A stretch of 64,000 nucleotides of DNA from Knoellia locipacati (GCF_007992835.1 NZ_BKBA01000003.1:682001-746000); one strand, 5' to 3'; shown: positions 1 through 8,886, numbered from the stretch's first letter. The notes: generated by a model not told the origin, from the sequence alone. Program-made: numbers and translations.

Positions 1-254
1 TTGGGCAGCGCGCCGCGGGTCATCCAGAGCATCGCGATCATCGCGAGCAGGAAGCCGAGCGGGGCGAGCACGAGGATGAGCTGCGCGACGAAGGCGTTGT
101 GGTCGCTCACGACGACGGCGAGCCACAGGGCCCCGCTGCGCAGCGCCAGGCCGAGGCAGGCGATGGCGACGAACGGCGCCCAGTAGGTGCGCAGGATCCG
201 CCACGCCGACACGAGCACGGCCGGGATGTCGCGCACCCTCATCTCGTCGTTCAT
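1..254 (-). CDS. Membrane protein, partial (runs off the left edge)
   Basis: The minus strand is open from an ATG at 254 to the window edge, giving 84 residues without a stop. A purine-rich GGGGGAG lies 4 nt upstream of the ATG, a good ribosome binding site. The N-terminus MNDEMRVRDIPAVL is polar; two hydrophobic stretches follow, about residues 25-49 and 57-77, so this is an integral membrane protein. I do not recognise the family. It reads away from the neighbouring hydrolase start with an 82 nt gap to that gene's stop, so the two could share a transcript. Confidence 0.6.
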   Translation of the reverse strand, partial: MNDEMRVRDIPAVLVSAWRILRTYWAPFVAIACLGLALRSGALWLAVVVSDHNAFVAQLILVLAPLGFLLAMIAMLWMTRGALP

Positions 255-336
255 GCACTCCCCCGGTGTCGTCGCCCGTCGCGGACGCCCCTGCTGACGA
301 CCGGAGCATACCGAGCAGGACGCCATCGCGACCGGC

Positions 337-1026
337 TCACGCGTCGAGGTGGTCCCGGACGGCCGTGACGTATGCCGTGGGCTCCCCCGCGTGGACCTCG
401 TGACCCACCGCGATCGTCACGAGGGTGCCGTTTGCGACGGTGTCGACGAGGGCCCTGACGGTGTCCTGCGGGACGAAGCTCGACGGGCCGCCACCGATGG
501 CGAGGACGGGCACGGCGAGCGCCCGGAGCACGTCGGGCCAGTCGGCGGCAGGGCTGTCGATCTCGGGACGCACCTGCTCGACGACCCCCCAATCGAAGGC
601 GAGCTCACCGCGTGGCCGGTTCGGCGTGTTCGGGCGGCGCTGCCGGGGCAGCCCGACGTCCTCGAGCACGAGCCGGCGCACGAGCGGGGAGGCGAGCGCG
701 ACCCGGCAGGCGACCAGCCCCCCGAGGGAGTGCCCGACGAGGTCGAGGTGACCCGCCTCGCCGACGAGCTGCGGGAGCAGGGCGAGCACGTCGTGTGCCA
801 TGAGCTCGATCGAGTAGGTGCCGGGCCAGGCGCTGGCCCCGTGACCGCGCAGGTCCACGGCATACACGGTCCGGTCGCGCGAGAGGTCGGCTGCGACGAC
901 GTCCCAGTCCGCCGCCGTGAGACCGGTGCCCGGGAGGAGGACCACGGGTGGGTGACGCGGGGCCTCGGGCTCCCACACGGCCACGGCGAGGTCGACCCCG
1001 TCGCAGTCGTGCGTCTCGGTCCGCAT
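337..1026 (-). CDS. Alpha/beta hydrolase
   Basis: A 229-residue alpha/beta-hydrolase fold protein, cytoplasmic with no signal peptide. Visible are the oxyanion-side motif VVLLPGTG (28-35), the strand-turn YAVDLRGHG (55-63) and the nucleophile elbow GHSLGG with Ser100. The likely catalytic histidine is in AVGHEVHAG (206-214). An in-frame ATG at 1092 would add 22 residues of Arg/Ala-rich sequence outside the fold and has no ribosome binding site, so I start at 1026. The substrate cannot be read from sequence; esterase or lactonase are both possible. It is divergent from the oligopeptide transporter operon and shares its 180 bp upstream region. Confidence 0.8.
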   Translation of the reverse strand: MRTETHDCDGVDLAVAVWEPEAPRHPPVVLLPGTGLTAADWDVVAADLSRDRTVYAVDLRGHGASAWPGTYSIELMAHDVLALLPQLVGEAGHLDLVGHSLGGLVACRVALASPLVRRLVLEDVGLPRQRRPNTPNRPRGELAFDWGVVEQVRPEIDSPAADWPDVLRALAVPVLAIGGGPSSFVPQDTVRALVDTVANGTLVTIAVGHEVHAGEPTAYVTAVRDHLDA

Positions 1027-1106
1027 GGCGCCAGTCTGCGCTCCCGAGGCGGCCGTGCGGGCACGCGGCGGAAAGTTACGGTCGTTCACCATCTGGGCGG
1101 AAGTTA

Positions 1107-1135
1107 TTGACGGAGGCCCCGGATCCGTGTAGACC
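1107..1135 (+). promoter_or_regulatory. Sigma-70-type promoter for the oligopeptide operon
   Basis: TTGACG at 1107-1112 and TAGACC at 1130-1135 are separated by exactly 17 bp. Transcription would start near 1142, leaving a leader of about 64 nt before the binding-protein ATG at 1206. Inferred from spacing and hexamer match only. Confidence 0.45.
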
Positions 1136-1205
1136 TCATCGACAACCGCGCCATCGCGTGGTTCGCGGGGGCGATGCTCCGCGCAGGCCAGAGGATCGAG
1201 GACCG

Positions 1206-3035
1206 ATGTTCCACACGAACCATCGCGGCCGGGGGCTCCGAACCATGCTCGCCGGACTGCTCATCACGTTGCTGGCCTGCGCCACCACGCTCTTCGCCGG
1301 CACCGGCGCGCACGCCGAGACCAAGGACGAGAAGACCCTGACGATCGCCGTCAGCCAGGAGGTCGACTCGCTCAGCCCGTTCCTCGCGGTGCGCCGCCTC
1401 ACGACGGCCCTGGGGCGGCTGTCCTACGACTTCCTCACGAACTACGACCCCAAGACCGGCAAGACGATCCCCGCGCTCGCCGAGTCGTGGACGACGTCCC
1501 CGGACGGTCTCACCTGGACCTACAAGATCCGCGACACGAAGTGGACCGACGGGACGCCCATCACCGCCGAGGACGCGCGGTGGACCTTCGACACGATGAT
1601 GAAGGACGAGGCCGCGGCGACCGCCAACGGCAACTTCGTCGAGAACTTCGAGAGCGTCAGCGCCCCCGACCCGCGCACGCTCGAGGTCAAGCTCAAGGCC
1701 CCCCAGGCGACGATGCTCGCCCTCGACGTGCCAATCCTGCCCAAGCACAAGTGGGAGAAGGCCGGTGACTTCGCGAAGTTCAACAACGACAAGGAGTTCC
1801 CGATCGTCGGCAGCGGCCCGTGGGTCATCAGCGCCTACGAGGTCAACCAGTCGATCACCCTGACGCCCAACAAGGACTTCTGGCGGGGCGCCCCCAAGTT
1901 CGACAAGCTCGTCTTCCGCTACATCGACGACAGCGACGCCCAGGTCGAGGCGCTCAAGGCCGGCGAGGTCGACTTCGTCTCGGGTCTCACGCCGGCGCAG
2001 GCCAAGGCGCTCGACTCGGCCAAGGACATCACCGTCAACAAGGCCAAGGGCAAGCGCTTCCAGGCGATCACCCTCAACCCGGGGGCACGGCTGCAGGACG
2101 GCACGACGTTCGGTGACGGCAACAAGGCCCTCCAGGACCCGGTCGTGCGTGAGGCGCTCGTCCGCACGATCGACCGCGAGGCGATCTACAAGACGGCATA
2201 CGGCGGCTTCGGTGAGGCCAACGGCGGCTACATCCCGTCGCGCTACAAGGACTACCACTGGCAGCCCGAGGGCGACGCCGTCATCGGCTTCGACACCGCC
2301 AAGGCCGGACAGATGCTCGACGCCGCCGGCTACGCCAAGGGCTCCGACGGCATCCGGGCCAAGGGCGGCCTCAAGCTGTCGTTCCGGTTCAACGTCCACG
2401 CCGACAACCCGCAGTACATCCAGGCCGCCGAGATGATGCGCGAGTGGGCCAAGGAGGCCGGGATCGAGCTCAAGGTCGAGCCCGTGTCCGAGGTCGGTGC
2501 CCTGCTCGACGCCGGCACCTACGACATCCTCACGACCGGCTGGAGCGTCAACCCCGACCCCGACTACATCCTCGGGATCAACCGGTGCTCCGGGCTCCCG
2601 GCCAAGGCCGGCGGTCCCTACCTGTCCGACGCCTACTACTGCAACCCGGAGTACGACAAGCTGTATGCCGCGCAGCTCGCCGAGCTCGACCCGCCCAAGC
2701 GGGCCGAGATCGTCAAGCAGATGCAGGAGAAGCTCTACGAGGACAACATCTTCGTCGTCTGGGGCTACGCCGACCAGCTCGAGGCCTTCCGCTCCGACGT
2801 CATCGCCTCGATGACCCCGCAGCCGGACCCGGGTGGCAACTACGACAGCCAGGACGGCTACTGGAGCTGGTGGTCCGCCAAGCCCGTGGGCGACGAGGAC
2901 AAGGCTGCGGCCGACTCGGGCGGCACGAGCTCGGGTCTCGTGCTCGGTGGCGGCGCCGTGGTCCTCGCGGCCCTCGCGGCCGGGTTCGTCCTCCTGCGTC
3001 GTCGCGGCGGGTCCGCTGCCGACGACCGTGAGTGA
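1206..3035 (+). CDS. Oligopeptide ABC transporter substrate-binding protein, C-terminally membrane-anchored
   Basis: A 609-residue family 5 extracellular solute-binding protein that captures peptides (or nickel/opine-like ligands) for the permease encoded next. Residues 1-37 are a Sec signal ending AHA; the mature part opens with TLTIAVSQEVDSLSPF, typical of the family. There is no lipobox cysteine. Instead residues about 574-598 form a hydrophobic helix followed by LRRRGG, so the protein is probably held by a C-terminal transmembrane anchor, the alternative used by some actinobacterial binding proteins. GAGGA lies 4 nt before the ATG, which decides this start over longer in-frame options. 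First gene of a five-gene operon. Confidence 0.9.
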   Translation: MFHTNHRGRGLRTMLAGLLITLLACATTLFAGTGAHAETKDEKTLTIAVSQEVDSLSPFLAVRRLTTALGRLSYDFLTNYDPKTGKTIPALAESWTTSPDGLTWTYKIRDTKWTDGTPITAEDARWTFDTMMKDEAAATANGNFVENFESVSAPDPRTLEVKLKAPQATMLALDVPILPKHKWEKAGDFAKFNNDKEFPIVGSGPWVISAYEVNQSITLTPNKDFWRGAPKFDKLVFRYIDDSDAQVEALKAGEVDFVSGLTPAQAKALDSAKDITVNKAKGKRFQAITLNPGARLQDGTTFGDGNKALQDPVVREALVRTIDREAIYKTAYGGFGEANGGYIPSRYKDYHWQPEGDAVIGFDTAKAGQMLDAAGYAKGSDGIRAKGGLKLSFRFNVHADNPQYIQAAEMMREWAKEAGIELKVEPVSEVGALLDAGTYDILTTGWSVNPDPDYILGINRCSGLPAKAGGPYLSDAYYCNPEYDKLYAAQLAELDPPKRAEIVKQMQEKLYEDNIFVVWGYADQLEAFRSDVIASMTPQPDPGGNYDSQDGYWSWWSAKPVGDEDKAAADSGGTSSGLVLGGGAVVLAALAAGFVLLRRRGGSAADDRE

Positions 3036-3041
3036 CGCTGC

Positions 3042-4100
3042 ATGACGGAGCTTCCTCCCAGCGACGCGGTCCCGCACCTCGACGAGGTGCGGGACCGCGG
3101 AGACCGCGGAGCTCGCGGACGCGACGGTGACCGCCTCCGGCGCACCACGGCATACCTCGGCAAGCGTCTGCTCGGCGCCGCCGTCTCTCTCGTCGCGGTG
3201 ATCTTCACGAGCTTCTTCCTCTTCCGGATCATCCCGGGCGACCCGGTGCGCGTCATGACGCACGGTCGCCCCGTGACCATCGAGCAGAAGGAGGCGCTCG
3301 CCCGCGAGTTCGGCCTCGACCGGCCGCTGCTCGAGCAGTTCGTCAGCTACCTCCTCGGCGTGCTGCGCTTCGACTTCGGCGAGTCCTTCCAGTACAACCG
3401 GCCCGTGCTCTCGATGGTCGGCGAGCGCCTCGGCCCGACCATGCTGCTCGTCGGCGCCAGCCTCGCCATCTCGATCGCGCTCGGGCTCTGGCTCGGCGTG
3501 CAGGGTGCGTGGAAGCACGGTGGCACCGCCGACCGCGTCAACACCGGTGTGGCACTGACGCTGTGGTCGGTCCCGAGCTTCTGGCTCGGGCTCATCCTCA
3601 TCGTCGTGTTCGCGTCGGGGCTGGGCTGGTTCCCGACCTCGGGCATGAAGACGCCGGGGGTGACCGGGTTCGACGCCGTCCTCGACGTCGCGCACCACAT
3701 GGTGCTCCCGCTCGTCACCCTCGTCGCGGTCGTCTATGCGCAGTACCTCCTCGTCATGCGGTCCTCGCTGCTCGACGAGATGGGGTCGGACTACCTCACG
3801 ACGGCGCGGGCGAAGGGCCTGCGCGACACCGAGGTCAAGCGCCGCCACGCCGTGCCGAACGCCCTGCTGCCGGCGACCACCCTCGTCTTCATCAACGTCG
3901 GGTTCGTCCTCTTCGGCGCGGTGCTCGTCGAGACCGTCTTCTCGTGGCCGGGTCTGGGCAAGCTCTTCTACGAGGGGCTCAGCGTGCCCGACCTGCCGCT
4001 CGTGCAGGGGCTGTTCGTCATCTTCTCGGCGGCCGTCATCCTCATGAACCTCGTCTCCGACCTCATCTATCCGCTCATCGACCCCCGGGTGCGCCCATGA
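3042..4100 (+). CDS. Oligopeptide ABC transporter permease, DppB/OppB type
   Basis: A 352-residue inner-membrane permease with six predicted helices. The first follows residue 35 in the TTAYLGKRLLGAAVSL segment, and the binding-protein-dependent EAA-type loop is TTARAKGLRDTEVKRRHAVPNALLP. The N-terminal 35 residues are an unusually long charged extension for the family, and the start is uncertain: the ATG at 3042 has only a weak ribosome binding site, and a GTG at 3087 inside a strong hairpin is the only other nearby in-frame start. It pairs with the next permease to form the channel. Its stop overlaps the next gene's start (ATGA). Confidence 0.9.
   Translation: MTELPPSDAVPHLDEVRDRGDRGARGRDGDRLRRTTAYLGKRLLGAAVSLVAVIFTSFFLFRIIPGDPVRVMTHGRPVTIEQKEALAREFGLDRPLLEQFVSYLLGVLRFDFGESFQYNRPVLSMVGERLGPTMLLVGASLAISIALGLWLGVQGAWKHGGTADRVNTGVALTLWSVPSFWLGLILIVVFASGLGWFPTSGMKTPGVTGFDAVLDVAHHMVLPLVTLVAVVYAQYLLVMRSSLLDEMGSDYLTTARAKGLRDTEVKRRHAVPNALLPATTLVFINVGFVLFGAVLVETVFSWPGLGKLFYEGLSVPDLPLVQGLFVIFSAAVILMNLVSDLIYPLIDPRVRP
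3065..3099 (+). promoter_or_regulatory. Perfect 17-bp hairpin at the head of the permease gene
   Basis: Positions 3065-3081 (beginning CGCGGTCCCG) are the exact reverse complement of 3083-3099, with a single A at 3082 between them. In RNA this would fold into a very stable stem starting 30 nt after the binding-protein stop and 23 nt into the permease gene. Hairpins at this place are known to stabilise upstream binding-protein mRNA or limit permease expression in other transporter operons. That role here is inference. Confidence 0.6.
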
Positions 4101-4999
4101 AGACCGCGACAGCGACCCGTCGGCAGCTGACCTGGGCGCGACGTCGGCGCGCCGTGGCGAAGTTCTGGGGCGACTACCGCCAGAACCGCGCCGGGCTCTT
4201 CGGCCTCGCGGTGCTCGCCGTGTTCGTGCTCTCGGCGCTGCTCGTGCCGTGGATCGTCGGCGAGGACGCGCTGAGCGTGACCCGGCCGGCCGGTGAGCCG
4301 TTGCAGCCGCCCAGCGGCGAGTTCTGGCTCGGGACCGACCGGTCCGGCCGCTCCGTGCTCGACCTCATCCTCTGGGGCTCGCGCGTCTCGCTCACCGTCG
4401 GCTTCGCGGCGACCCTGATCTCGATCGCCGTCGGCTCGCTCATCGGCATCCTCGCCGGGCACTTCCACGGCTGGCTGTCCGGGCTCCTGCTGCGGGTCAC
4501 CGACTGGTTCCTCGTCATGCCCACCCTCGTGCTGGCCGTGGCCCTGGCCGCGGTGCTCGGTCGCAGCCTCTCGACGATCGTCATCGCCATCGGCGTCACG
4601 TCGTGGCCGACGACGGCCCGGCTCGTGCGCGCCCAGACGCTCGCCGTCGAGGCGCGCCCCTACATCGAGCGCGCCCGCGCGCTCGGCGGCGGCCACTGGC
4701 ACGTCATGACCCGGCACGTGCTGCCCAACGTCATGCCGATCGTGCTCGCCCAGACGACGCTCATGGTCGCCGGCGCCATCCTCACCGAGTCCACCGTCGC
4801 CTTCCTCGGCCTCGGCGACCCGACGGTGCCGTCGTGGGGCAGCACCATCCAGGCCGCGCGCGACACGGGCGCGGTGAGCTCCGGGCTGTGGTGGTACATC
4901 CTCCCGCCCGGCATCGCGATCGCCCTCGTCGCGCTCGCCTTCACCCTGTGCGGACGCGCCATCGAGGGCGTCCTCAACCCCCGACTGAGGAACCGCTGA
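4097..4999 (+). CDS. Oligopeptide ABC transporter permease, DppC/OppC type
   Basis: A 300-residue permease with an N-terminal OppC-like segment (FWGDYRQNRAGLFGL, first helix after it), a periplasmic loop carrying GTDRSGRSVLDLILWGSR, and the cytoplasmic EAA loop ERARALGGGHWHVMTRHVLPN that contacts the ATPases. The ATG at 4097 overlaps the preceding stop by 4 nt, so translation is probably coupled. Together with the previous gene it forms the heterodimeric channel of the transporter. Confidence 0.92.
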   Translation: MKTATATRRQLTWARRRRAVAKFWGDYRQNRAGLFGLAVLAVFVLSALLVPWIVGEDALSVTRPAGEPLQPPSGEFWLGTDRSGRSVLDLILWGSRVSLTVGFAATLISIAVGSLIGILAGHFHGWLSGLLLRVTDWFLVMPTLVLAVALAAVLGRSLSTIVIAIGVTSWPTTARLVRAQTLAVEARPYIERARALGGGHWHVMTRHVLPNVMPIVLAQTTLMVAGAILTESTVAFLGLGDPTVPSWGSTIQAARDTGAVSSGLWWYILPPGIAIALVALAFTLCGRAIEGVLNPRLRNR

Positions 5000-6018
5000 T
5001 GACGTCGCCCCTGCTCCGGCTCGAGGGCCTGTCCGTCGGCTACCGCACCCGCGACGGGGTGGTGCCCGCGGTGCGTGGCGTCGACCTCACGCTCGCCCGC
5101 GGCGAGAAGCTCGGCGTCGCCGGCGAGTCCGGCTCCGGCAAGTCCACCCTCGCCCTCGCCCTGCTCCGGCTGCTCCCCCCGTCGGCGACGGTGACCGGAC
5201 GGGTCCTGCTCGACGGTGAGGACGTCACCGAGATGGGCTGGGGACGGCTGCGCGCGGTGCGCTGGGCCGGCGCCTCGATCATCTTCCAGGGCGCGATGCA
5301 CTCGCTCAACCCGGTGCAGACGATCGGCGACCAGATCACCGAGCCGATCCTGCGCCACCAGAAGGTCTCGCGTGAGTCCGCCGACACGCGCGTGGCCGAG
5401 CTGCTCGGCCAGGTGGGGATGCTCCCCGACCGAGCACGGTCCTACCCGCACGAGCTCTCCGGCGGTCAGCGCCAGCGCGTCATGATCGCAATGGCGCTGG
5501 CGTGCGAACCCGACCTCGTCATCGCCGACGAGCCCACGACGGCGCTCGACGTCATGGTCCAGGCCCAGATCCTCACCCTCATCGAGGACCTCGTCGCCCG
5601 TCGAGGCATCAGCCTGCTCATGATCAGCCACGACCTCTCGGTCCTCTCCGACGTCTGCGACCGCCTCGCGATCATGTATGCCGGTCGCGTCGTCGAGGTC
5701 GGGCCCGCCGACGAGGTCTTCCGGCAGGCCCGTCACCCCTACGGCGCCGCGCTCGCCTCGGCCTTCCCCACGGTCGGCGACCCCGCCTCGCGGATGCGTC
5801 CGCAGGGGCTGGCCGGCGACCCGCCCGACCCCCAGGCGCTGCCATCCGGCTGCGCCTTCCACCCGCGCTGCGCCGTCCGGCTCGAGCACTGCGACGCGGT
5901 CGACCCGCAGCTGTGGCCCGCGACCGAGGGCCACGACGTCGCGTGCGTGCGCGTCCTGCCCGACGACGGCCGCTCGCTGGCCCCGGGACCGACCCGCGCC
6001 GAGGAGGCCGCCCGATGA
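4999..6018 (+). CDS. Oligopeptide ABC transporter ATPase, DppD/OppD type
   Basis: A 339-residue ATPase: Walker A GESGSGKST at 42-50, Q-loop IIFQG, signature LSGGQRQR at 153-160, Walker B/DEPT near 174-180, and a switch histidine in ISHDLS. The C-terminal oligopeptide domain contains the cysteine-rich segment CAFHPRC...C typical of DppD/DppF. It starts in the preceding stop codon (TGATG). It pairs with the next ATPase to power peptide import. Confidence 0.94.
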   Translation: MTSPLLRLEGLSVGYRTRDGVVPAVRGVDLTLARGEKLGVAGESGSGKSTLALALLRLLPPSATVTGRVLLDGEDVTEMGWGRLRAVRWAGASIIFQGAMHSLNPVQTIGDQITEPILRHQKVSRESADTRVAELLGQVGMLPDRARSYPHELSGGQRQRVMIAMALACEPDLVIADEPTTALDVMVQAQILTLIEDLVARRGISLLMISHDLSVLSDVCDRLAIMYAGRVVEVGPADEVFRQARHPYGAALASAFPTVGDPASRMRPQGLAGDPPDPQALPSGCAFHPRCAVRLEHCDAVDPQLWPATEGHDVACVRVLPDDGRSLAPGPTRAEEAAR

Positions 6019-7037
6019 CCGACACCCGAGCCCCCCTCATCAGTGCCCGCGACCTCCGGGTCACCTTCCCGGGCCGTCGTGGCGGCGCCTCGGCGCGCGC
6101 GGTCGACGGCGTGAACCTCGACGTCGCCGAGGGCGAGATCGTGGCGCTCGTCGGCGAGTCCGGGTGCGGCAAGACGACCCTCGCCCGCACGCTGCTCGGG
6201 CTGCAGCGCCCCACCGGCGGCACCGTGTCCTACCGGGGCCAGCCGCTCGGCTACGGCTCCAAGGCCCTCAAGGCCTACCGCCGCGAGGCCCAGCTGATCC
6301 TGCAGGACCCGAGCGGGTCGCTCAACCCGCGGCACACGGTCTACGACGCGGTCGCCGAGGGCCTGCGCATCCACGGCGAGGTCGCCGACGAGCGCGACCG
6401 CGTGGCGGATGCGCTGTCCCGGGCCGGGATGCGCCCACCCGAGCGCTTCTTCCTGCGCTACCCGCACGAGCTGTCGGGCGGTCAGCGTCAGCGCGTCGTC
6501 ATCGCCGGGGCCCTGGTCCTCGACCCGACCCTCATCGTCGCCGACGAGCCGGTCGCCTCGCTCGATGCATCGGTGCGGGGCGAGATCCTCGCGCTCATGC
6601 TCCGGCTGCGCGAGGAGCTCGGGCTGGCGGCGCTCGTCGTGACCCACGACCTCGGGCTCGCCTGGAACATCGCCGACCGCGTCGCCGTCATGTACCTCGG
6701 GCGGATCATCGAGACCGGCCCGGTCGAGAAGATCCTCACCGCCCCCGAGCACCCCTACACGCAGGCCCTGCTCTCCGTGCTGCCCGAGGGCGGCCAGCCC
6801 GTCGTGCTGTCCGGCGAGCCGCCGGACCCCTCGCGGGTGCCGGGCGGGTGCCGCTTCCACGTGCGCTGCCAGAGCCTCGCGTCGGGCGTGGCCGAGGCCG
6901 CCGGGGTGGCAGACCTGTGCCGCACGAAGGACCTGCCGGTGCTCGACGGTCGCGGCACGCAGGCCGCGTGCCACCTGGCGCAGGCCCGGCAGCTCGCGAC
7001 GTCAGGCGAGGGCGGGCACGTCCAGCACCAGGGTTGA
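6015..7037 (+). CDS. Oligopeptide ABC transporter ATPase, DppF/OppF type
   Basis: A 340-residue partner ATPase: Walker A GESGCGKTT at 48-56, ILQDPSGSLNPR after the Q-loop (the SLNPR motif marks the DppF/OppF class), signature LSGGQRQR at 153-160, Walker B LIVADEP, and a C-terminal cysteine-containing oligopeptide domain. The ATG overlaps the previous stop by 4 nt. Its last 36 nt overlap the 3' end of the convergent LD-carboxypeptidase gene. Last gene of the transporter operon. Confidence 0.94.
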   Translation: MTDTRAPLISARDLRVTFPGRRGGASARAVDGVNLDVAEGEIVALVGESGCGKTTLARTLLGLQRPTGGTVSYRGQPLGYGSKALKAYRREAQLILQDPSGSLNPRHTVYDAVAEGLRIHGEVADERDRVADALSRAGMRPPERFFLRYPHELSGGQRQRVVIAGALVLDPTLIVADEPVASLDASVRGEILALMLRLREELGLAALVVTHDLGLAWNIADRVAVMYLGRIIETGPVEKILTAPEHPYTQALLSVLPEGGQPVVLSGEPPDPSRVPGGCRFHVRCQSLASGVAEAAGVADLCRTKDLPVLDGRGTQAACHLAQARQLATSGEGGHVQHQG

Positions 7038-7934
7038 CGCGTCCGCGTCGAGGGTCGCGGGCACGCCGAGGGGGACGGTGACCGGGCTCGGGCAGTGACC
7101 GAAGCCGAGGTCGGCCAGGACCGGCACGCCGAGGTCGCCGAGCCTGTCCTCGAGCAGCTCGGTCACGGGCTCGCAGTCCTGCCACGAGCCGAGCACGACA
7201 CCGGCGACGCCCTCGAGCCACCCCGACCGGCGCAGGTGGGTGAGGTAGCCGTCGATGCGGTAGGCCTTCTCGTCGACGTCCTCGAGGAGGAGCAGCCCGC
7301 CGGCGGCGGACGGCATACCGGTCGGGGTGCCGAGCTCGCCGGCGAGGAGGCTGAGGCAACCACCCAGGGTGACGCCCTGCGCGCGACCGCCCACGACCGG
7401 GCTCGCCCACTGCGAGGTGAGGGTCTGCACCGACTCCGGCTCGAAGAGCGTGCGGCGCAGGTGCTCCGCGCTCGCCATGTCGTTGAGGAACACCTCGGTC
7501 GCCGTCATCGGCGCGTGCAGCGAGACGAGCCCGAGGTGGGTCGCCACGGCCGAGTGCAGCGCAGTGATGTCGCTGTAGCCGACGAGCACCTTGGGGCCGG
7601 CCGTGCGCAGCGCGTCCCAGTCGACCCGGTCGACCATCCGCTGGACGCCGTAGCCCCCGCGGGCGCACACGACCGCCGCGACGTCGGGGTCGCACCACGC
7701 GGCCTCGAAGTCGGCCGCGCGGGCGTCGTCGTCACCGGCGAGGTAGGGGAACCGCGCAGACCGCTGCCCCGCGCTCGGCGCGACCGTGACGTCGAGGCCC
7801 CAGCCGCGCAGGACGTCGGCGCCGCTCTCGAGCCGGTCCCGCGGGGCCGGCCCGCTCGGCGAGACGATGACGACCCGGTCCCCCTCGACGAGCCGGCGTG
7901 GACGCTGCAGGGGCTTCACGTTCGACGAAGTCAC
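7002..7934 (-). CDS. LD-carboxypeptidase (peptidase family S66)
   Basis: A 310-residue MccF/LdcA-like serine peptidase. Family S66 enzymes cleave the L-Lys/DAP-D-Ala bond of tetrapeptide muropeptides during wall recycling, or detoxify microcin C-type peptides. The expected triad is visible: Ser121 in GYSDITALH, Glu218 in LLLLEDVDE, and His280 in GFGHCPSP. No signal peptide, so cytoplasmic. The GTG start at 7934 has no strong ribosome binding site. Its 3' end overlaps the peptide-transporter ATPase tail-to-tail. Scavenged peptidoglycan peptides are a plausible functional link to that transporter, but this is inference from position only. Confidence 0.88.
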   Translation of the reverse strand: MTSSNVKPLQRPRRLVEGDRVVIVSPSGPAPRDRLESGADVLRGWGLDVTVAPSAGQRSARFPYLAGDDDARAADFEAAWCDPDVAAVVCARGGYGVQRMVDRVDWDALRTAGPKVLVGYSDITALHSAVATHLGLVSLHAPMTATEVFLNDMASAEHLRRTLFEPESVQTLTSQWASPVVGGRAQGVTLGGCLSLLAGELGTPTGMPSAAGGLLLLEDVDEKAYRIDGYLTHLRRSGWLEGVAGVVLGSWQDCEPVTELLEDRLGDLGVPVLADLGFGHCPSPVTVPLGVPATLDADASTLVLDVPALA

Positions 7935-7952
7935 CGCGCCATTCGACCATGT

Positions 7953-8852
7953 CTAGTCACGGGTGAGCAGGTGGGCGATCGCCGAGTTGCCCGCGATCTG
8001 GCCGGCGGCCGACGCCTGGACGACCGAGGCCATCGGCATCGGGTAGGCCGGCAGGTGGGCGAGGTCGCCACCGGCCAGGACGCCCGGCACGCTCGTGCGG
8101 CCGAACTCGTCGATGCGCACCGCGCCCGACGGGTTGCGCTCGAGGCCGAGCTGGTCGGCGAACGGCGCGGACTGGTGCAGCGTCGGCACGACGAAGAGGA
8201 CGGCGACGTCCTCGCTCGACCCGTCGTCGAGAGCGAGCCGCAGCCCGCCGTCATGGCGCTCGACGGCGGTGACGCGTGCGGCCACCCGAGGCACGGCGAG
8301 GGTGGCTCCCTCGGGCAGGTCCTGGTCCTCGTCGAGGACGAGCAGCTCGCCCGCGACCGGGCCGAGCAGCGCGGACAGGTGCGGCGCAGCAGCCGCCCCG
8401 AGGATGCCGATGCGCTGCCCGGCGAACTCGAACCCGTGGCAGAACGGGCACTGGGCCGCGAGGTCGCCCCACACCTCCTGCAGGCCCGGCACGGGTGGCA
8501 GCTCGTCGCGGACCCCGGTGGCGAGCACGACGGCATACGCCGTCATGGTCTCGCCGCTCGTGAGGGTGAGCCGGAAGCCCGCGCCGTCGCGCTCGACCCT
8601 CGCGACCCGCTGCTCGCGCACCGAGACGGTGTCGTATGCCGTGAGCTCGGCTCGCGCGGCCGCGCGGAAGTCCGCGGGCGGGGTGCCGTCGTGGGTGAGC
8701 ACGTTGTGCATGTGGCTCACCGTGGCGTTGCGGTAGGTGCCGTCGTCGAAGAGCGTGGCCTCGCGGCGGACGCGTCCGGCGGTGAGGGCGGCCTGGAGCC
8801 CGGCGGGGCCGCCGCCGATGATGGCGATGTCGGTGTGCTGTGGGTTCGTCAT
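7953..8852 (-). CDS. Thioredoxin-reductase-like FAD/NAD(P) oxidoreductase
   Basis: A 299-residue two-Rossmann flavoprotein: FAD motif IIGGGPAGLQ at 11-20, redox motif CPFCHG with Cys135 and Cys138, a second dinucleotide motif GILGAAAAP near 149, and a C-terminal FAD motif VPGVLAGGD. The CPFCHG form marks the thioredoxin-reductase-like group often of unknown physiological substrate rather than canonical TrxB (CATC). The gene starts 22 nt after the dinB stop, and a 20-bp palindrome sits 15 nt before its ATG. The spacing of TTGCCT and CACCAT around that palindrome (19 bp) fits a MerR-type promoter giving a nearly leaderless transcript. Confidence 0.85.
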   Translation of the reverse strand: MTNPQHTDIAIIGGGPAGLQAALTAGRVRREATLFDDGTYRNATVSHMHNVLTHDGTPPADFRAAARAELTAYDTVSVREQRVARVERDGAGFRLTLTSGETMTAYAVVLATGVRDELPPVPGLQEVWGDLAAQCPFCHGFEFAGQRIGILGAAAAPHLSALLGPVAGELLVLDEDQDLPEGATLAVPRVAARVTAVERHDGGLRLALDDGSSEDVAVLFVVPTLHQSAPFADQLGLERNPSGAVRIDEFGRTSVPGVLAGGDLAHLPAYPMPMASVVQASAAGQIAGNSAIAHLLTRD

Positions 8853-8866
8853 GTCTCGATGGTGAA

Positions 8867-8886
8867 CCTTCAGGTCAACCTGAAGG
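8867..8886 (-). promoter_or_regulatory. Putative MerR operator in front of the reductase gene
   Basis: CCTTCAGGTCAACCTGAAGG has perfect 9-bp arms around a 2-nt centre. It overlaps the dinB stop codon and lies just upstream of the reductase start. The same core (TTCAGGT, 2 nt, ACCTGAA) occurs at 10041-10056 before the MerR gene, so both are probably bound by that regulator. Inference from sequence identity. Confidence 0.55.

Noticed and set aside
1104-3848. A 914-codon open frame antisense to the peptide transporter genes
   Set aside because: It is the low-stop-density mirror of real genes in GC-rich DNA. Its composition is Arg/Gly/Glu/Val-rich with no domain, and the sense genes have strong motifs.
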